From the NCBI RefSeq assembly GCF_015999245.1, contig NZ_JAEAMR010000003.1:63721-127720 (forward strand): 64,000 nt of DNA, given 5' to 3'. How positions within the stretch are numbered: position 1 is the first letter of the stretch; each line of letters begins with the position of its first letter. This document shows positions 9,145-17,709 of the stretch, piece by piece. The position numbers and the translations under genes are program-made. Below the pieces are notes generated by a model that saw only the letters and a list, made by a program, of their open reading frames with translations, did no database searches and was not told the DNA's origin. Origin of the DNA: Streptomyces sp. AV19. GTDB lineage: Bacteria > Actinomycetota > Actinomycetes > Streptomycetales > Streptomycetaceae.

Positions 9145-10305
9145 ATGCCCGGCCCGCCGATGTTCGTACCGCGCCGCCGCCTCCGCCGCGGCGCGGTGCT
9201 GACGCTGGTCTTCGCCGCAGCCCTGGCCACCGGGGCCGCCACCGGATCGTGGGGCGCGGACGCCCGGCAGGGGCTCCCGTCCACGGCCCGCGCGCCGCTC
9301 GCCGCGGGCACGGAGGACGGCAAGGCACCCGGTCCGTCTGCGGCCCGCCCCCGCGGGCCGGCCGCACCCGACCGCTGGGGCGGTGTCTACAGCGCCCGTG
9401 AGTACCAGGGCTTCGAGCGGTCCCTGCGCGGCGAGTACGTGGGGGTCGGCCTCTCCGTCCGCCGTCTCGGCGACGGGGCGATGGAGGTCGAGGGCGTCGA
9501 GCAGGGCGGACCCGCCGCCCGGGCCGGGATCACGCCCGGCGACCGGCTGCGCACCGTGGACGGGGTGGAGGTGACCGGCCGGCCGGTCACCGACGTCGTC
9601 GCCCGGCTGCGCGGCGGACCGTCCGGGACGGGCAGTCCCGTGCGGCTGGGCCTGGACCGCGCCGGGCGCTCGGCGGCCGGGGAGGGCGCGGTGCGGGAGC
9701 GCACGCTCCGCCGCGAGCGACTGCGCACCAGGAGTGTCGTCTCCGACCGGTTCCGCGACGGCGCGGCCGCCGGCACCCGGATCAAGGTCGCCTCCTTCAC
9801 CCGGGGCACGGGCCGCGCGGTGCGCGAGGCGGTACGGGCGGCAGGCCCCCGCGAGGGCGTCCTGCTGGACCTGCGCGGCAACGCCGGCGGTCTGGTCACC
9901 GAGGCCGTCACCACCGCGTCCGCCTTCCTCGACGGCGGTCTCGTCGCCACCTACGACGTCCACGGCCGCCAGCGGGCCCTGTCCGCCCGCCCCGGCGGGG
10001 ACACCCGCCGGCCCCTGGTCGTCCTCGTCGACGGCGGCACCATGAGCGCCGGCGAGCTGCTGGCCGGCGCGCTGCAGGACCGGGGCCGGGCCGTCCTCGT
10101 CGGCTCGCGGACCTTCGGCAAGGACTCGGTGCAGATGCCCCGCGCGCTGCCCGACGGCTCGGTCGCCGAGCAGACCGTCGGCCACTGGCGCACCCCCGCC
10201 GGCCGCACCGTCGAGGACGGCGGCCTCACCCCCGACCTGGTCGTCCACGGCGACCCCGAGCCCCGGGCCCGCGCAGTATTGGGTGGCCTGGGGCCGGGGT
10301 CGTAG
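9145..10305 (+). CDS. secreted C-terminal processing (S41) protease
   Basis: A 386-aa exported serine protease. An N-terminal signal or anchor sequence follows RRRLRRG. A PDZ domain (about 90-170) binds the C-termini of substrates. The S41 catalytic core has the nucleophile in GTMSAGE (Ser301) and the general base in TFGKDSVQ (Lys326), the 25-residue spacing typical of CtpA/Prc proteases. Downstream of ftsX and upstream of smpB is the conserved location of this gene. ATG 9145 is chosen because a -10 box sits 7 nt upstream; the frame is open further upstream without start signals. Substrates are unknown. Confidence 0.88.
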   Translation: MPGPPMFVPRRRLRRGAVLTLVFAAALATGAATGSWGADARQGLPSTARAPLAAGTEDGKAPGPSAARPRGPAAPDRWGGVYSAREYQGFERSLRGEYVGVGLSVRRLGDGAMEVEGVEQGGPAARAGITPGDRLRTVDGVEVTGRPVTDVVARLRGGPSGTGSPVRLGLDRAGRSAAGEGAVRERTLRRERLRTRSVVSDRFRDGAAAGTRIKVASFTRGTGRAVREAVRAAGPREGVLLDLRGNAGGLVTEAVTTASAFLDGGLVATYDVHGRQRALSARPGGDTRRPLVVLVDGGTMSAGELLAGALQDRGRAVLVGSRTFGKDSVQMPRALPDGSVAEQTVGHWRTPAGRTVEDGGLTPDLVVHGDPEPRARAVLGGLGPGS

Positions 10306-10323
10306 TGCGAGAATGACCGCACC

Positions 10324-10833
10324 ATGGGAAAGCAGCAGAAACAGCAGAAAGACGCGGGGCGCAAGCTCGTCGCGCAGAACAAGAAGGCACGGCACGACTA
10401 CCACCTCCTGACCACCTACGAGTGCGGCATGGTGCTGACCGGCACCGAGGTCAAGTCGCTGCGTCAGGGCCGTTCCTCGCTGGTTGACGGCTTCGTGCAG
10501 ATCGACGGCGGCGAGGTGTGGCTGCACAACGTGCACATCCCCGAGTACGCCCAGGGCACGTGGACGAACCACAGCGCGCGCCGCAAGCGCAAGCTGCTGA
10601 TGCACCGCGACGAGATCGACAAGCTGGAGTCCAAGGCCGGCGAGACGGGGCACACGATCGTGCCGCTGGCGCTGTACTTCAAGGAGGGGCGGGCGAAGGT
10701 CGAGATCGCGCTCGCCAGGGGCAAGAAGGAGTACGACAAGCGGCAGACCCTGCGCGAGAAGCAGGACCGCCGTGAGTCGGACCGGGCGATCGCGGCGGCG
10801 CGCCGGCGTCAGCGGGAGCGCGCGGCGAAGTGA
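10324..10833 (+). CDS. smpB: SsrA-binding protein SmpB
   Basis: A 169-aa tmRNA partner. The N-terminus carries a Gln/Lys-rich extension before [16 protein letters not shown]. The OB-fold core contains [28 protein letters not shown] and [19 protein letters not shown], followed by the basic C-terminal tail that mimics an anticodon stem in the empty A site. The gene starts 18 nt after the protease stop. The sequence GAGAAT at 10309-10314 could be a local -10 box. ssrA follows directly, pairing both parts of trans-translation. Confidence 0.97.
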   Translation: MGKQQKQQKDAGRKLVAQNKKARHDYHLLTTYECGMVLTGTEVKSLRQGRSSLVDGFVQIDGGEVWLHNVHIPEYAQGTWTNHSARRKRKLLMHRDEIDKLESKAGETGHTIVPLALYFKEGRAKVEIALARGKKEYDKRQTLREKQDRRESDRAIAAARRRQRERAAK

Positions 10834-10885
10834 CCCCGCCGGGGGAGCCGCCGGAATTCACTGGCACCGCCCGCCGCCGGTCACG

Positions 10886-10891
10886 TACGAT
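10886..10891 (+). promoter_or_regulatory. putative ssrA -10 box
   Basis: TACGAT lies about 45 nt upstream of the mature tmRNA 5' end, leaving room for a short precursor leader removed by RNase P. The -35 region is poorly defined. Confidence 0.4.
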
Positions 10892-10935
10892 GGCGGCAGC
10901 ACGCCCCCCGGGGCGGCAGTTTGAAAACACAACAT

Positions 10936-11302
10936 GGGGATGATCGGTTTCGACAGCGGATGTCGAAGCAGGGGAAGCGAGCCGAGGAAGCGGCAATGAT
11001 CTCGTTAACCATATGTCGCAACCAATAATCGCCAACACCAAGCGCGATTCCTTCGCCCTCGCTGCCTAAGTAGCGACTTGCGAAGTGTCAGCCCGGGGCT
11101 GTTCCCGACCCGGATCCTGGCATCAGCTAGGGAACTAAACCACTGGGCCCGGTCACGGGGCCCGGTGGGAAATCAAACAGTGACTGAGCCCGTCGGAGAC
11201 TTGTCCGCGTGATCTCCGGGGCTGAGAAAATCGCAGCGGACTGCGCTCGGAGAAGCCCTGATTCTGCACCGTTGGACGCGGGTTCGATTCCCGCCATCTC
11301 CA
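10936..11302 (+). ncRNA. ssrA: tmRNA
   Basis: Transfer-messenger RNA that rescues stalled ribosomes. The 5' acceptor strand GGGGATG (10936-10942) pairs with CATCTCC (11295-11301), and A11302 is the discriminator. The T-arm GGTTCGATTCC precedes the 3' strand. CCA is not encoded. The tag frame starts at GCC 11031 and ends at TAA 11067-11069, giving ANTKRDSFALAA. The last 25 bases double as the left attachment site of the integrated element, which restores an intact 3' end. Confidence 0.96.
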
Positions 11303-11305
11303 CTC
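11278..11305 (+). repeat. attL (28-bp direct repeat in ssrA 3' end)
   Basis: These 28 bp, from the T-arm of tmRNA to just past its 3' end, are repeated exactly at 47597-47624. The integrase gene begins ~150 bp to the right. The 3' ends of tRNA/tmRNA genes are classical tyrosine-integrase targets. Confidence 0.93.
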
Positions 11306-11310
11306 CCCAT

Positions 11311-11357
11311 GAAAAGCCTCTGACCTGCATAAATAGCAGCAGGTCGGAGGCTTTTTC
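11311..11357 (+). terminator. element-borne terminator for ssrA
   Basis: An ~18-bp stem (11311-11328 with 11339-11357), a 10-nt loop and a TTTTT run form a strong intrinsic terminator immediately after attL. The native terminator was displaced to 47639-47669, so the element brings a replacement. Confidence 0.9.
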
Positions 11358-11363
11358 ATGCCA

Positions 11364-11383
11364 TGGGGGCACCGTGGGGGCAC
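11364..11383 (+). promoter_or_regulatory. putative integrase arm sites, left
   Basis: Two copies of TGGGGGCAC (11364-11372 and 11375-11383) lie 11 bp apart, one helical turn, between attL and the integrase. A further copy lies near attR. This placement fits arm-type binding sites of a lambda-class integrase. Confidence 0.45.
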
Positions 11384-11453
11384 GGGGGTCACTCGGGTGG
11401 CCCGCACGCCCGGTGCGTCGCGTCGCATGTTCTTGGTCTCCGACGAGACCCAA

Positions 11454-12746
11454 ATGGACGATGTGATGGTGAACACAAGATCGAGACGGCCTCAAGGCGT
11501 CGAGTACCGGCGCCGGGCGGACGGCACTACGGGCTACCGGGTTCCGTGGCGCGAGGGCGGGCAGCGGGACGGAGGGAAGCGATCTCGCACGTTCGACACC
11601 GTCCACGAGGCCGTGCAGTTCCGCGGGGCGCTCGTCGCCAACGGCTTCCGCGACCCGTACGAGGATCCGGAGTGGGCGGCGCACCTCGGCGTCGTTCCGG
11701 CGGCCGCGAAGGTGAAGACGTACCGGGACGTGTTCCGCGAGTACCTCGCGACGCTCGTCGACACCGACCGGCGCACCGTCGCCGAGTACGAGACCGCCTT
11801 CGACAACCACATCAACGCGGCCGTGGTCGTGCTCCCCGACGGCCGGGCGGTGGGCCCGCTCGGACGGATGGCCGTCGATCGCCACGATCGCGATGTCGTG
11901 CAGGCGTGGGTCAATCACATGCGGACGAAGACCTACGGCAAGAAGGTCAAGCGCACCTACTCGGCGAAGACCATCATCAACATCCACGGTTCGGTGATCT
12001 CCCCGGTCTTCGACTACGCCGTGGACCGGGGCTACATCCCCGCCAGCCCATGCCGCGGGGTGAAGCTGCCCGAGCGTAAGGGGCGCACCGTCAAGCTGGA
12101 GCACATCGTCGACGAGGCCGAGGCGCCGGCGTGGATCGACTGCGCGTACGAGGTGGACGAGGACACCGGGGACATCACCGCCACCATCCTCGGCACCGGC
12201 GTGCGCTGGGGCGAGCTGATCGCACTCCGGCCGTGCGACGTCAACGCGCAGGCACGAACCTTGTCGATCATGCAGGTGGTCAAGGAGGACGAGAACCGTC
12301 AGCCGTACATCTGCACCCTGGAGGGCAAGTCGGCCAACGCCTTCCGCACGATCGCGCTCGGTCCGGAGGCGCTGAGGATTCTGCTGGCGCGGGCGAAGGG
12401 AAAGAAGCCCAAGGATTTGTTGTTCCCGCCGCCTGGTACGCGGGGCGGCAAGATCTGGCGTAACGCGCACTTCAACACGGCCAGGTGGAAGAAGGTCAAG
12501 AAGCTGGCGGCCGAGCGAGGACTGATGAAGGACCCGCACCCGCACAGCCTCCGGCACTCCCACGCCACCGCACTGATCCCGCTGCACGGCATCGAGTCCG
12601 TGTCGAAGCGGATCGGCCACGGGAACGTCACCGTGACGAGCGGGATCTACTCGCACCTCATCCCGGAGACCGACGCCCGCATGGCCGAGTCCGCCGAGGG
12701 GCTGCTCATGGGCAAGAAGCCGCGGCGCCTGCGTGCTGTCGCGTAG
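11454..12746 (+). CDS. tyrosine site-specific integrase
   Basis: A ~430-aa phage-type integrase that recombines attP with the ssrA 3' end. The N-terminal region (about 1-70) looks like an arm-binding domain, then a SAM-like core-binding domain (about 85-200), then the catalytic domain. Counting from ATG 11454, the catalytic residues are Arg251 (TGVRWGE), His364 and Arg367 (HSLRHSH), His389 (RIGHGN) and the nucleophile Tyr399 (SGIYSHL). The start is uncertain: ATG 11427, 11454 and 11466 are all in frame with weak ribosome sites. The more upstream part of the open frame overlaps the putative arm sites and is probably non-coding. A terminator-like hairpin follows. Confidence 0.93.
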   Translation: MDDVMVNTRSRRPQGVEYRRRADGTTGYRVPWREGGQRDGGKRSRTFDTVHEAVQFRGALVANGFRDPYEDPEWAAHLGVVPAAAKVKTYRDVFREYLATLVDTDRRTVAEYETAFDNHINAAVVVLPDGRAVGPLGRMAVDRHDRDVVQAWVNHMRTKTYGKKVKRTYSAKTIINIHGSVISPVFDYAVDRGYIPASPCRGVKLPERKGRTVKLEHIVDEAEAPAWIDCAYEVDEDTGDITATILGTGVRWGELIALRPCDVNAQARTLSIMQVVKEDENRQPYICTLEGKSANAFRTIALGPEALRILLARAKGKKPKDLLFPPPGTRGGKIWRNAHFNTARWKKVKKLAAERGLMKDPHPHSLRHSHATALIPLHGIESVSKRIGHGNVTVTSGIYSHLIPETDARMAESAEGLLMGKKPRRLRAVA

Positions 12747-12760
12747 AGGCTGAGTGCTGC

Positions 12761-12784
12761 GGCCCCTGCCTCATGGCGGGGGCC
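12761..12784. terminator. bidirectional hairpin after integrase
   Basis: GGCCCCTGCC (12761-12770) and GGCGGGGGCC (12775-12784) form a 10-bp stem with one G-U pair and a TCAT loop, between convergent genes. Confidence 0.65.
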
Positions 12785-12791
12785 TTGGTGT

Positions 12792-13133
12792 TCATAGCTT
12801 GCCGGGGGCGTACGGCTCTTCGTTACCGTCGCCGTCCACGATGACGATTTCGCTGGTCACCTTGGACTTGGCCTGTCGTTCGTCGGCTTGTTGGTGTCGC
12901 TGGGCAGGTCCGAAAAGGAGCTGGGTCAGACGCATCCTCGTCTCGTGGCTCCATTCCACGGCGCGCCACCGGGTGGTGATGTTGCCGTTCACGGTCACGT
13001 GGACCCAGCACATCTCCCCCTCATCCTCCACCCACGTCCAGCCCGGCCTCTGGTCGGGCGGCGGAATCTTGCCTTCGCAGCGGCAGTCGGGGCCGGCGCC
13101 TTCGTGGCACGGTTTCGCGCTTGAGTTCGCCAT
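12792..13133 (-). CDS. 113-aa hypothetical protein
   Basis: A small hydrophilic protein starting at ATG 13133. It has three Cys in the N-terminal 20 residues (KPCHEG and DCRCEG) and another at WCH-like EMCWVHV, so a metal site is possible. The centre (WVHVTVNGNITTRWRAVEW) looks like a beta hairpin. I do not recognise a family. It lies alone between the integrase and the glutamine-synthetase-like gene. Coding is supported by frame and plausible composition only. Confidence 0.5.
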   Translation of the reverse strand: MANSSAKPCHEGAGPDCRCEGKIPPPDQRPGWTWVEDEGEMCWVHVTVNGNITTRWRAVEWSHETRMRLTQLLFGPAQRHQQADERQAKSKVTSEIVIVDGDGNEEPYAPGKL

Positions 13134-13304
13134 GGCGCTGACGCTACCGGCGCGGGTGTCATGCGGTGGAAGAAATCAAGTTTCCGGTTATCACGACGAG
13201 TTGGAGCCCAGGTTGGCTCCCGGCTCGGGAGTATCGGGGCGGCCGGACCGGTGGTGCGTCGCTGCCGCAGCGCCTCTGTATCAGCGGGCGGCAGCGACAC
13301 CTGG

Positions 13305-14717
13305 TCAAGCCCGTGCGAACCACCTCCGTCGCTCGGCGTCGGTCACGACGTGGCGATGCGCATCAAGTTCGATCTGACCGATACGCGTGTAGTGCTCGAC
13401 CACGGCGGCGCCGAACGCTTTCTGCGCCACCGGGCTGTCGCGGAAGCCCTCAAGCGCTTCCTGGAGTGAGAGAGGGACACTCCTCGCGTTCTCTGCCTGG
13501 TAGGCGTTGCCGGTGAACGGCGACGAGGGCTGCAAGTCGTAATCCGTGGCGTCGAAGATGGCGCCGAGCGCGGCTGCCACGGCGAGGTAGGGATTGGCAT
13601 CAGCGCCGGGCAGACGGACCTCGATGTGCAGGTCGTCGCCGTGGCCGACGACGCGAACGGCACAGGTGCGGTTGTCGAACCCCCACGTCAGGCGAGTTGG
13701 GGCGAACGACTCGTTGGTGAGCCGCTTGTACGAGTTGATGGTGGGCGCGTACAGCGGGGCCAGGTCGGCCAGGGAATCGACCAGCCCGGCGATGGCGTGG
13801 CGTGCGAGTGGGGAAAGGCTGCCGTCTTCGGCTGCGAGCACTGGCTGGTCATCGCGCCATAGGGACAAGTGGAGGTGGAGTCCGTTCGCCAGACCGGTCT
13901 CGGGAGCGGCCATGAACGTCGGCGCCCACCCTGAACGTTGGGCGATGGAGCGTACGGCGTGCTTGAGGACCGTGTGTCCGTCGCATGCGGCCAGAGCGTC
14001 CCCGTACGGGAAGGTGACTTCCACCTGGCCGGGTGCGGACTCGGTCTTGACGGCTTCGACCGGTAGCCCGGCACCGGCCAATGCGGCTTGGAGCCGGCGC
14101 AGGAAGCGGTCGAGGGCCGGGTCGTGGTCGAGGGCGTAGTCGAGGTTGTCGGCCGCCACGGGGCGGAGGCCCCGGTAGTCGGTTTCGGCGGCTTGGGCGT
14201 AGCTGCCTTGGTAGAGGATGAACTCGGTCTCCAGACCGGCCTTGACGGTGAGCCCGCGGTCGGCCAGCCGTGCGAGCTGGTGGCGCAGCATCTGCCGTGG
14301 CGCCACCTCGAGCGGCTGTCCTTGATGGTCCTGGGCATCGGCGTGCACCAGCACGGTGCGGGGCATCCACGGAAGCGCGCGGATGGTGGAGAGGTCGGGC
14401 ACGGCGTGCAGGTCTTGGTAGCCGCTGTCCCACGAGGTCATCGCGAAGCCGTCCGCCGGGGTCATGTCGACGTCGGTGGCCAGGATGTACGCGCACATGT
14501 CCGCGTCCCCGGTGGCGATGCGCTCGACGAAGTGCCGGGCGCCGTAGCGCTTGCCCTTCAGACGGCCCTGAAGATCGGGCAGAGCGAGCAGCACGGTGTC
14601 CACCTGCCCGGACCGGACGTGCTTTCGGAGTCCGTCGATGGTGAGGCGCCCCGCTAGGCGGCTTGCCGCGGTCCGCTCGCTGACGGCGGTGAATCGGTTC
14701 GGCGTGGTGGTCTCCAT
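13305..14717 (-). CDS. glutamine-synthetase-family ligase
   Basis: A 470-aa member of the glutamine synthetase superfamily. Family members join glutamate to ammonia or to an amine through a gamma-glutamyl phosphate. Visible motifs are the metal site ETEFIL, NGLHLHLSLW (the counterpart of SGMHVHQS) and NRTCAVRV near the ATP/glutamate site. The diverged motifs and the adjacent amino-acid/amine permease fit a gamma-glutamylamide or gamma-glutamylpolyamine ligase (GlnA3/PuuA type) better than the primary ammonia-assimilating enzyme. Its ATG overlaps the permease stop by one base (TGATG), so the two are translationally coupled. In this locus it may make an amide for biosynthesis or inactivate a toxic amine. 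Confidence 0.8.
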   Translation of the reverse strand: METTTPNRFTAVSERTAASRLAGRLTIDGLRKHVRSGQVDTVLLALPDLQGRLKGKRYGARHFVERIATGDADMCAYILATDVDMTPADGFAMTSWDSGYQDLHAVPDLSTIRALPWMPRTVLVHADAQDHQGQPLEVAPRQMLRHQLARLADRGLTVKAGLETEFILYQGSYAQAAETDYRGLRPVAADNLDYALDHDPALDRFLRRLQAALAGAGLPVEAVKTESAPGQVEVTFPYGDALAACDGHTVLKHAVRSIAQRSGWAPTFMAAPETGLANGLHLHLSLWRDDQPVLAAEDGSLSPLARHAIAGLVDSLADLAPLYAPTINSYKRLTNESFAPTRLTWGFDNRTCAVRVVGHGDDLHIEVRLPGADANPYLAVAAALGAIFDATDYDLQPSSPFTGNAYQAENARSVPLSLQEALEGFRDSPVAQKAFGAAVVEHYTRIGQIELDAHRHVVTDAERRRWFARA

Positions 14718-16249
14718 CAGACGATCTCTTCCTCGAGTTCAGCTGTCTCGCGAGCGCTGCCGTAGGTGGGGGTCTCGTAGGAGCGTCGGCCGGCCACCTG
14801 CCACCAGATGGTGGCCAGGAGGAGGACAGCGGCCAGGGCGACGGGGGCGTAGTTGAAGGTCTCGGCCGTCACCGGGTAGCTCTGCGGGAGCAGGAAGAGC
14901 ACGGTCACGAACGCCACCCAGAGGACGGCGATCCAGCCGGCCAGAGGGCCCCAGCTACCCAAGGACCACGGGCCCGGCCGGAAGGTGCGGCGGTTGCGCA
15001 GGCGGAGGTAAATGGGGATGGCGTAGGCGGGCGTGATGCCGATGACGTTGATCGCCGTGACCGCGCCGTACGCGGTGGGGCTGTACAGGGACGGCGCCGC
15101 GAGCACCCCCGCGACGACGACGGACAGCCACACGGCGCGGACGGGGGTGCGGGTACGGTCGGAGACCTGCCGCCACCACCGCGACCCCGGCAAGGCGCCG
15201 TCCCGGGAGAACGCGAAGACCATGCGGGAGCAGGCGGCGACCTCGGCGCTGCCGCAGAACAGCTGCGCCACGATCACGATCAGCAGCAGGGCTTTCGCGC
15301 CGCCGGTACCGAGGGCGTCGAGGAAGATCTGCGCGGGTGGTACGCCGGTGTCGGAGTTCTGGGTGCCGGCGTAGTCCTGGATGGCGAAGGTGAGGCCGGC
15401 GAGGAGGACACCGCCGGCGAGCCAGGACCAGGCGATGGCGCGCACGATGCCGCGGGCGGCGTTGATCTGCGCGCCGGTGGTCTCCTCCGACAGGTGGGCG
15501 GAGGCGTCGTAGCCGGAGAAGGTGTACTGGGCCAGCAGCAGGCCGATCAGGATCACGTACCAATGCGCGTTCCAGCCAGTGTCGTTGACGAACTTCCCGA
15601 ACACGAAGGACGCCGACTGGTGATGCGAGGGCACGACCCACAGAACGCCGACGATCACGGCGACGCCGAGGATGTGCCACCAGACGCTGACGGAGTTGAG
15701 GATGCTCACCAGCCGGACGCCGAAGAGGTTGAGTAGCCCGTGCAGGAGCAGGATGCACAGGTAGATGACCATGGTCTTGCTCGGCGTCGGCTGGAACCCC
15801 CACTGGAGGTTGGCGAAGGCGCCGGTGAACTGCGCGGCCCCGTAGTCGATGCCGGCGATGGCCCCGAGCAGGCCGAGCAGGTTCAGCCAGCCCGTGTACC
15901 AGCCCCACTTCTTCGAACCGAGCTGATCTGCCATGTAGTAGAGGGCGCCGGAGGTCGGGTAGGCGCTGGTGACCTCGGCCAGGCTGGCACCGACGAACAT
16001 GACCATGATGCCGACGGCGATCCAGCCCCACATCATCACTGCGGGACCGCCCGTGTTCAGCCCGAAGCCGTACAGCGTCATGCAGCCGGACAGGACGGAG
16101 ATCACGGAGAAGCTGATGGCGAAGTTGCCGAATGGGCCCATGCGCCGGGTGAGCACCGGCTTGTACCCGAGCGTGCGTAGCAGTTCGTCGTCACGCAGGT
16201 CGTGCGACTGCCGGTCGACCAGGCCAAGCCGTCGGCTGTGGATGGACAC
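14717..16249 (-). CDS. APC-family amino acid/amine permease
   Basis: A 510-aa transporter with 12 or so hydrophobic helices. The start is GTG 16249, 6 nt after GGGGAGG. The N-terminal GPFGNFAISFSVISVLSG and the later FSGYDASAHLSEETTGAQ are hallmarks of the amino acid-choline/GABA permease branch of the APC superfamily. It is directly upstream of, and overlaps, the glutamine-synthetase-like gene. The pair resembles amine or amino-acid import followed by gamma-glutamylation. Substrate cannot be assigned; export of a product is possible but less typical of the family. Confidence 0.87.
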   Translation of the reverse strand: MSIHSRRLGLVDRQSHDLRDDELLRTLGYKPVLTRRMGPFGNFAISFSVISVLSGCMTLYGFGLNTGGPAVMMWGWIAVGIMVMFVGASLAEVTSAYPTSGALYYMADQLGSKKWGWYTGWLNLLGLLGAIAGIDYGAAQFTGAFANLQWGFQPTPSKTMVIYLCILLLHGLLNLFGVRLVSILNSVSVWWHILGVAVIVGVLWVVPSHHQSASFVFGKFVNDTGWNAHWYVILIGLLLAQYTFSGYDASAHLSEETTGAQINAARGIVRAIAWSWLAGGVLLAGLTFAIQDYAGTQNSDTGVPPAQIFLDALGTGGAKALLLIVIVAQLFCGSAEVAACSRMVFAFSRDGALPGSRWWRQVSDRTRTPVRAVWLSVVVAGVLAAPSLYSPTAYGAVTAINVIGITPAYAIPIYLRLRNRRTFRPGPWSLGSWGPLAGWIAVLWVAFVTVLFLLPQSYPVTAETFNYAPVALAAVLLLATIWWQVAGRRSYETPTYGSARETAELEEEIV

Positions 16250-16317
16250 GAAAGACCTCCCCAAGATGAGCGAACGGCGCAACGTGCACTTCCCTGGTTG
16301 CGCCCCACGACAACTGA

Positions 16318-17349
16318 TCAGTGCGATGTTCTTGCCGCGGACAGACACTGGCTCCGCGCACGCACGAAGGCGCCCTCGGCCAATCCCGGACGATGGGGGC
16401 CGTCGGTGAGGTGGACCCACGGCTGCAAGGCCCCGTGGGGCCCCAGAGCCTCGAACACTGCCGCGGCCTCGACGTACCGGTGGGCAGCCCACAGCGCGAA
16501 GGCCAGGTGAGAAAGGTCCGCCACCGATCGCCTCAACGGCTCGATGTGCGCGACCACGGCGAACCACTGATGGAACGCCTTGAGAGCGTCGCCGCGGGCA
16601 GGATCTTCGGCCCACTGCCGACGCAGGAGCGGGTCCTCCCGCCCTTTGCGTCGTGCCTCCTCCAGCTGCTGGCCGTAGGACTCGGCATAGGCGTAGAGGG
16701 GGAGCGCGAGGAGCGCCGACCCGAAGGGAGCCCACGAGCCCACCCACCGTCCGAAGTCGACCGCCGAAGCCGAGGCTGCGGCGCCCGCGGTGCAGCCGTT
16801 GAGGAACTCGAACACGCGATGGAACGCTTCCCGAGGCTGCTGATCACGGTCCCAGACACGCCGGAGGAGACCCCACGGACCGGGCGGCAGCATGTACTCC
16901 CACGGCTGGACACGGTGCTCGGCCCGCTGCTGGTGTTCATCCAGCCGCGCCAGGGCAAGCAGACACACCCACGGCACCGGATCCGCCGGCACGGCCTCAG
17001 CGGCGACTAAGCATGCATGACGTGCCAGGACCTCAAGATCCTGGGCGCCGTAGTAACGCCTCCGGTGCGCGCGCCGGGCCCGCTGAACCAACACACGGGC
17101 CCACATCACCCGCGCATCAAGACTGTTCCGCTCCTCCTCCGACCACGCCTCCACGGTCGTGGTCCCTGCCGCCACCACGCCCAGCACCTGCGTACGCGAT
17201 GTCCGCAGCGCCCAGTCGGCACCCGTACGAGCGAGCAGATCGCGCATCGCGACCCAGCGCCCGGCACGCACCTCTTCCACCGCTACCCGGAGGGGATCGT
17301 CGAACCCTGCCGGGTGATACACCGGGCGGAACTCGTACGGGTCCGTCAT
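16318..17349 (-). CDS. 343-aa helical protein of unknown function
   Basis: A mostly alpha-helical protein rich in Ala, Arg and aromatic residues, beginning MTDPYEFRPVYHPAG. Repeated helix-turn-helix pairs such as DALKAFHQWFAVVAHIEPLRRSVADL suggest a TPR-like or repeat scaffold. ATG 17349 follows AGGCGAG; an upstream in-frame ATG at 17367 would add six residues. The permease GTG starts 68 nt after its stop, so it probably heads a three-gene unit. I do not recognise the family and assign no activity. Confidence 0.75.
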   Translation of the reverse strand: MTDPYEFRPVYHPAGFDDPLRVAVEEVRAGRWVAMRDLLARTGADWALRTSRTQVLGVVAAGTTTVEAWSEEERNSLDARVMWARVLVQRARRAHRRRYYGAQDLEVLARHACLVAAEAVPADPVPWVCLLALARLDEHQQRAEHRVQPWEYMLPPGPWGLLRRVWDRDQQPREAFHRVFEFLNGCTAGAAASASAVDFGRWVGSWAPFGSALLALPLYAYAESYGQQLEEARRKGREDPLLRRQWAEDPARGDALKAFHQWFAVVAHIEPLRRSVADLSHLAFALWAAHRYVEAAAVFEALGPHGALQPWVHLTDGPHRPGLAEGAFVRARSQCLSAARTSH

Positions 17350-17402
17350 CGCGTGCTCGCCTTTCATGGGACACCTCTGCGTCAGGGTTTCGGCGAAGTC
17401 TG

Positions 17403-17432
17403 TTGCCGCTGTCGGCCGTGCGCTCGTATGCT
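17403..17432 (+). promoter_or_regulatory. aspS-like gene promoter
   Basis: TTGCCG at 17403-17408 and TATGCT at 17427-17432, separated by 18 bp, form a plausible sigma-70-type promoter. Initiation near 17439 would start the T-box leader. Confidence 0.5.
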
Positions 17433-17440
17433 CCTGGGCA

Positions 17441-17690
17441 ACGCGTCGACGGAGACGAGTAGCTGCGGGATCACGCGAGCCGAGAGAGCTGCCGGTAGCT
17501 GGGAAGGCGGCCTCGCGCCCTGGGGTGAAGACCCTCCCGAGCGCGGGGAGGAACGGCCATTCGGCCCAATGCCCCGCCGGCTGGCCCCCGTGACCGGGCC
17601 CGAATGAGGCCGCCGCCATCGAGCGGTGGTGAAAGTGCGGTGGCACCGCGAGTTGCCCTTCTCGCCCGCACTCCCAAGGGATCATGACGA
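17441..17690 (+). ncRNA. T-box riboswitch leader
   Basis: The leader of the tRNA synthetase gene contains the T-box core GCGGTGGCACCGCG (17637-17650). The antiterminator/antisequestrator fold is complete: GTGCGG (17635-17640) pairs with CCGCAC (17666-17671) and CGAG (17649-17652) with CTCG (17661-17664), leaving TGGC in the bulge. That bulge pairs with tRNA ending GCCA, so it fits tRNAs with discriminator G (Asp, Asn, Trp). Stem I shows AGTA (17458-17461), AGAGAG (17483-17488), a GGG/CCC helix and GTGAAG (17525-17530). By alignment with glyQS and ileS T-boxes the specifier is TGG at 17521-17523. The element should raise expression when the cognate tRNA is uncharged, probably by freeing the ribosome site. 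Confidence 0.88.
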
Positions 17691-17709
17691 GGTCCTTTGG
17701 AGGACTGTG

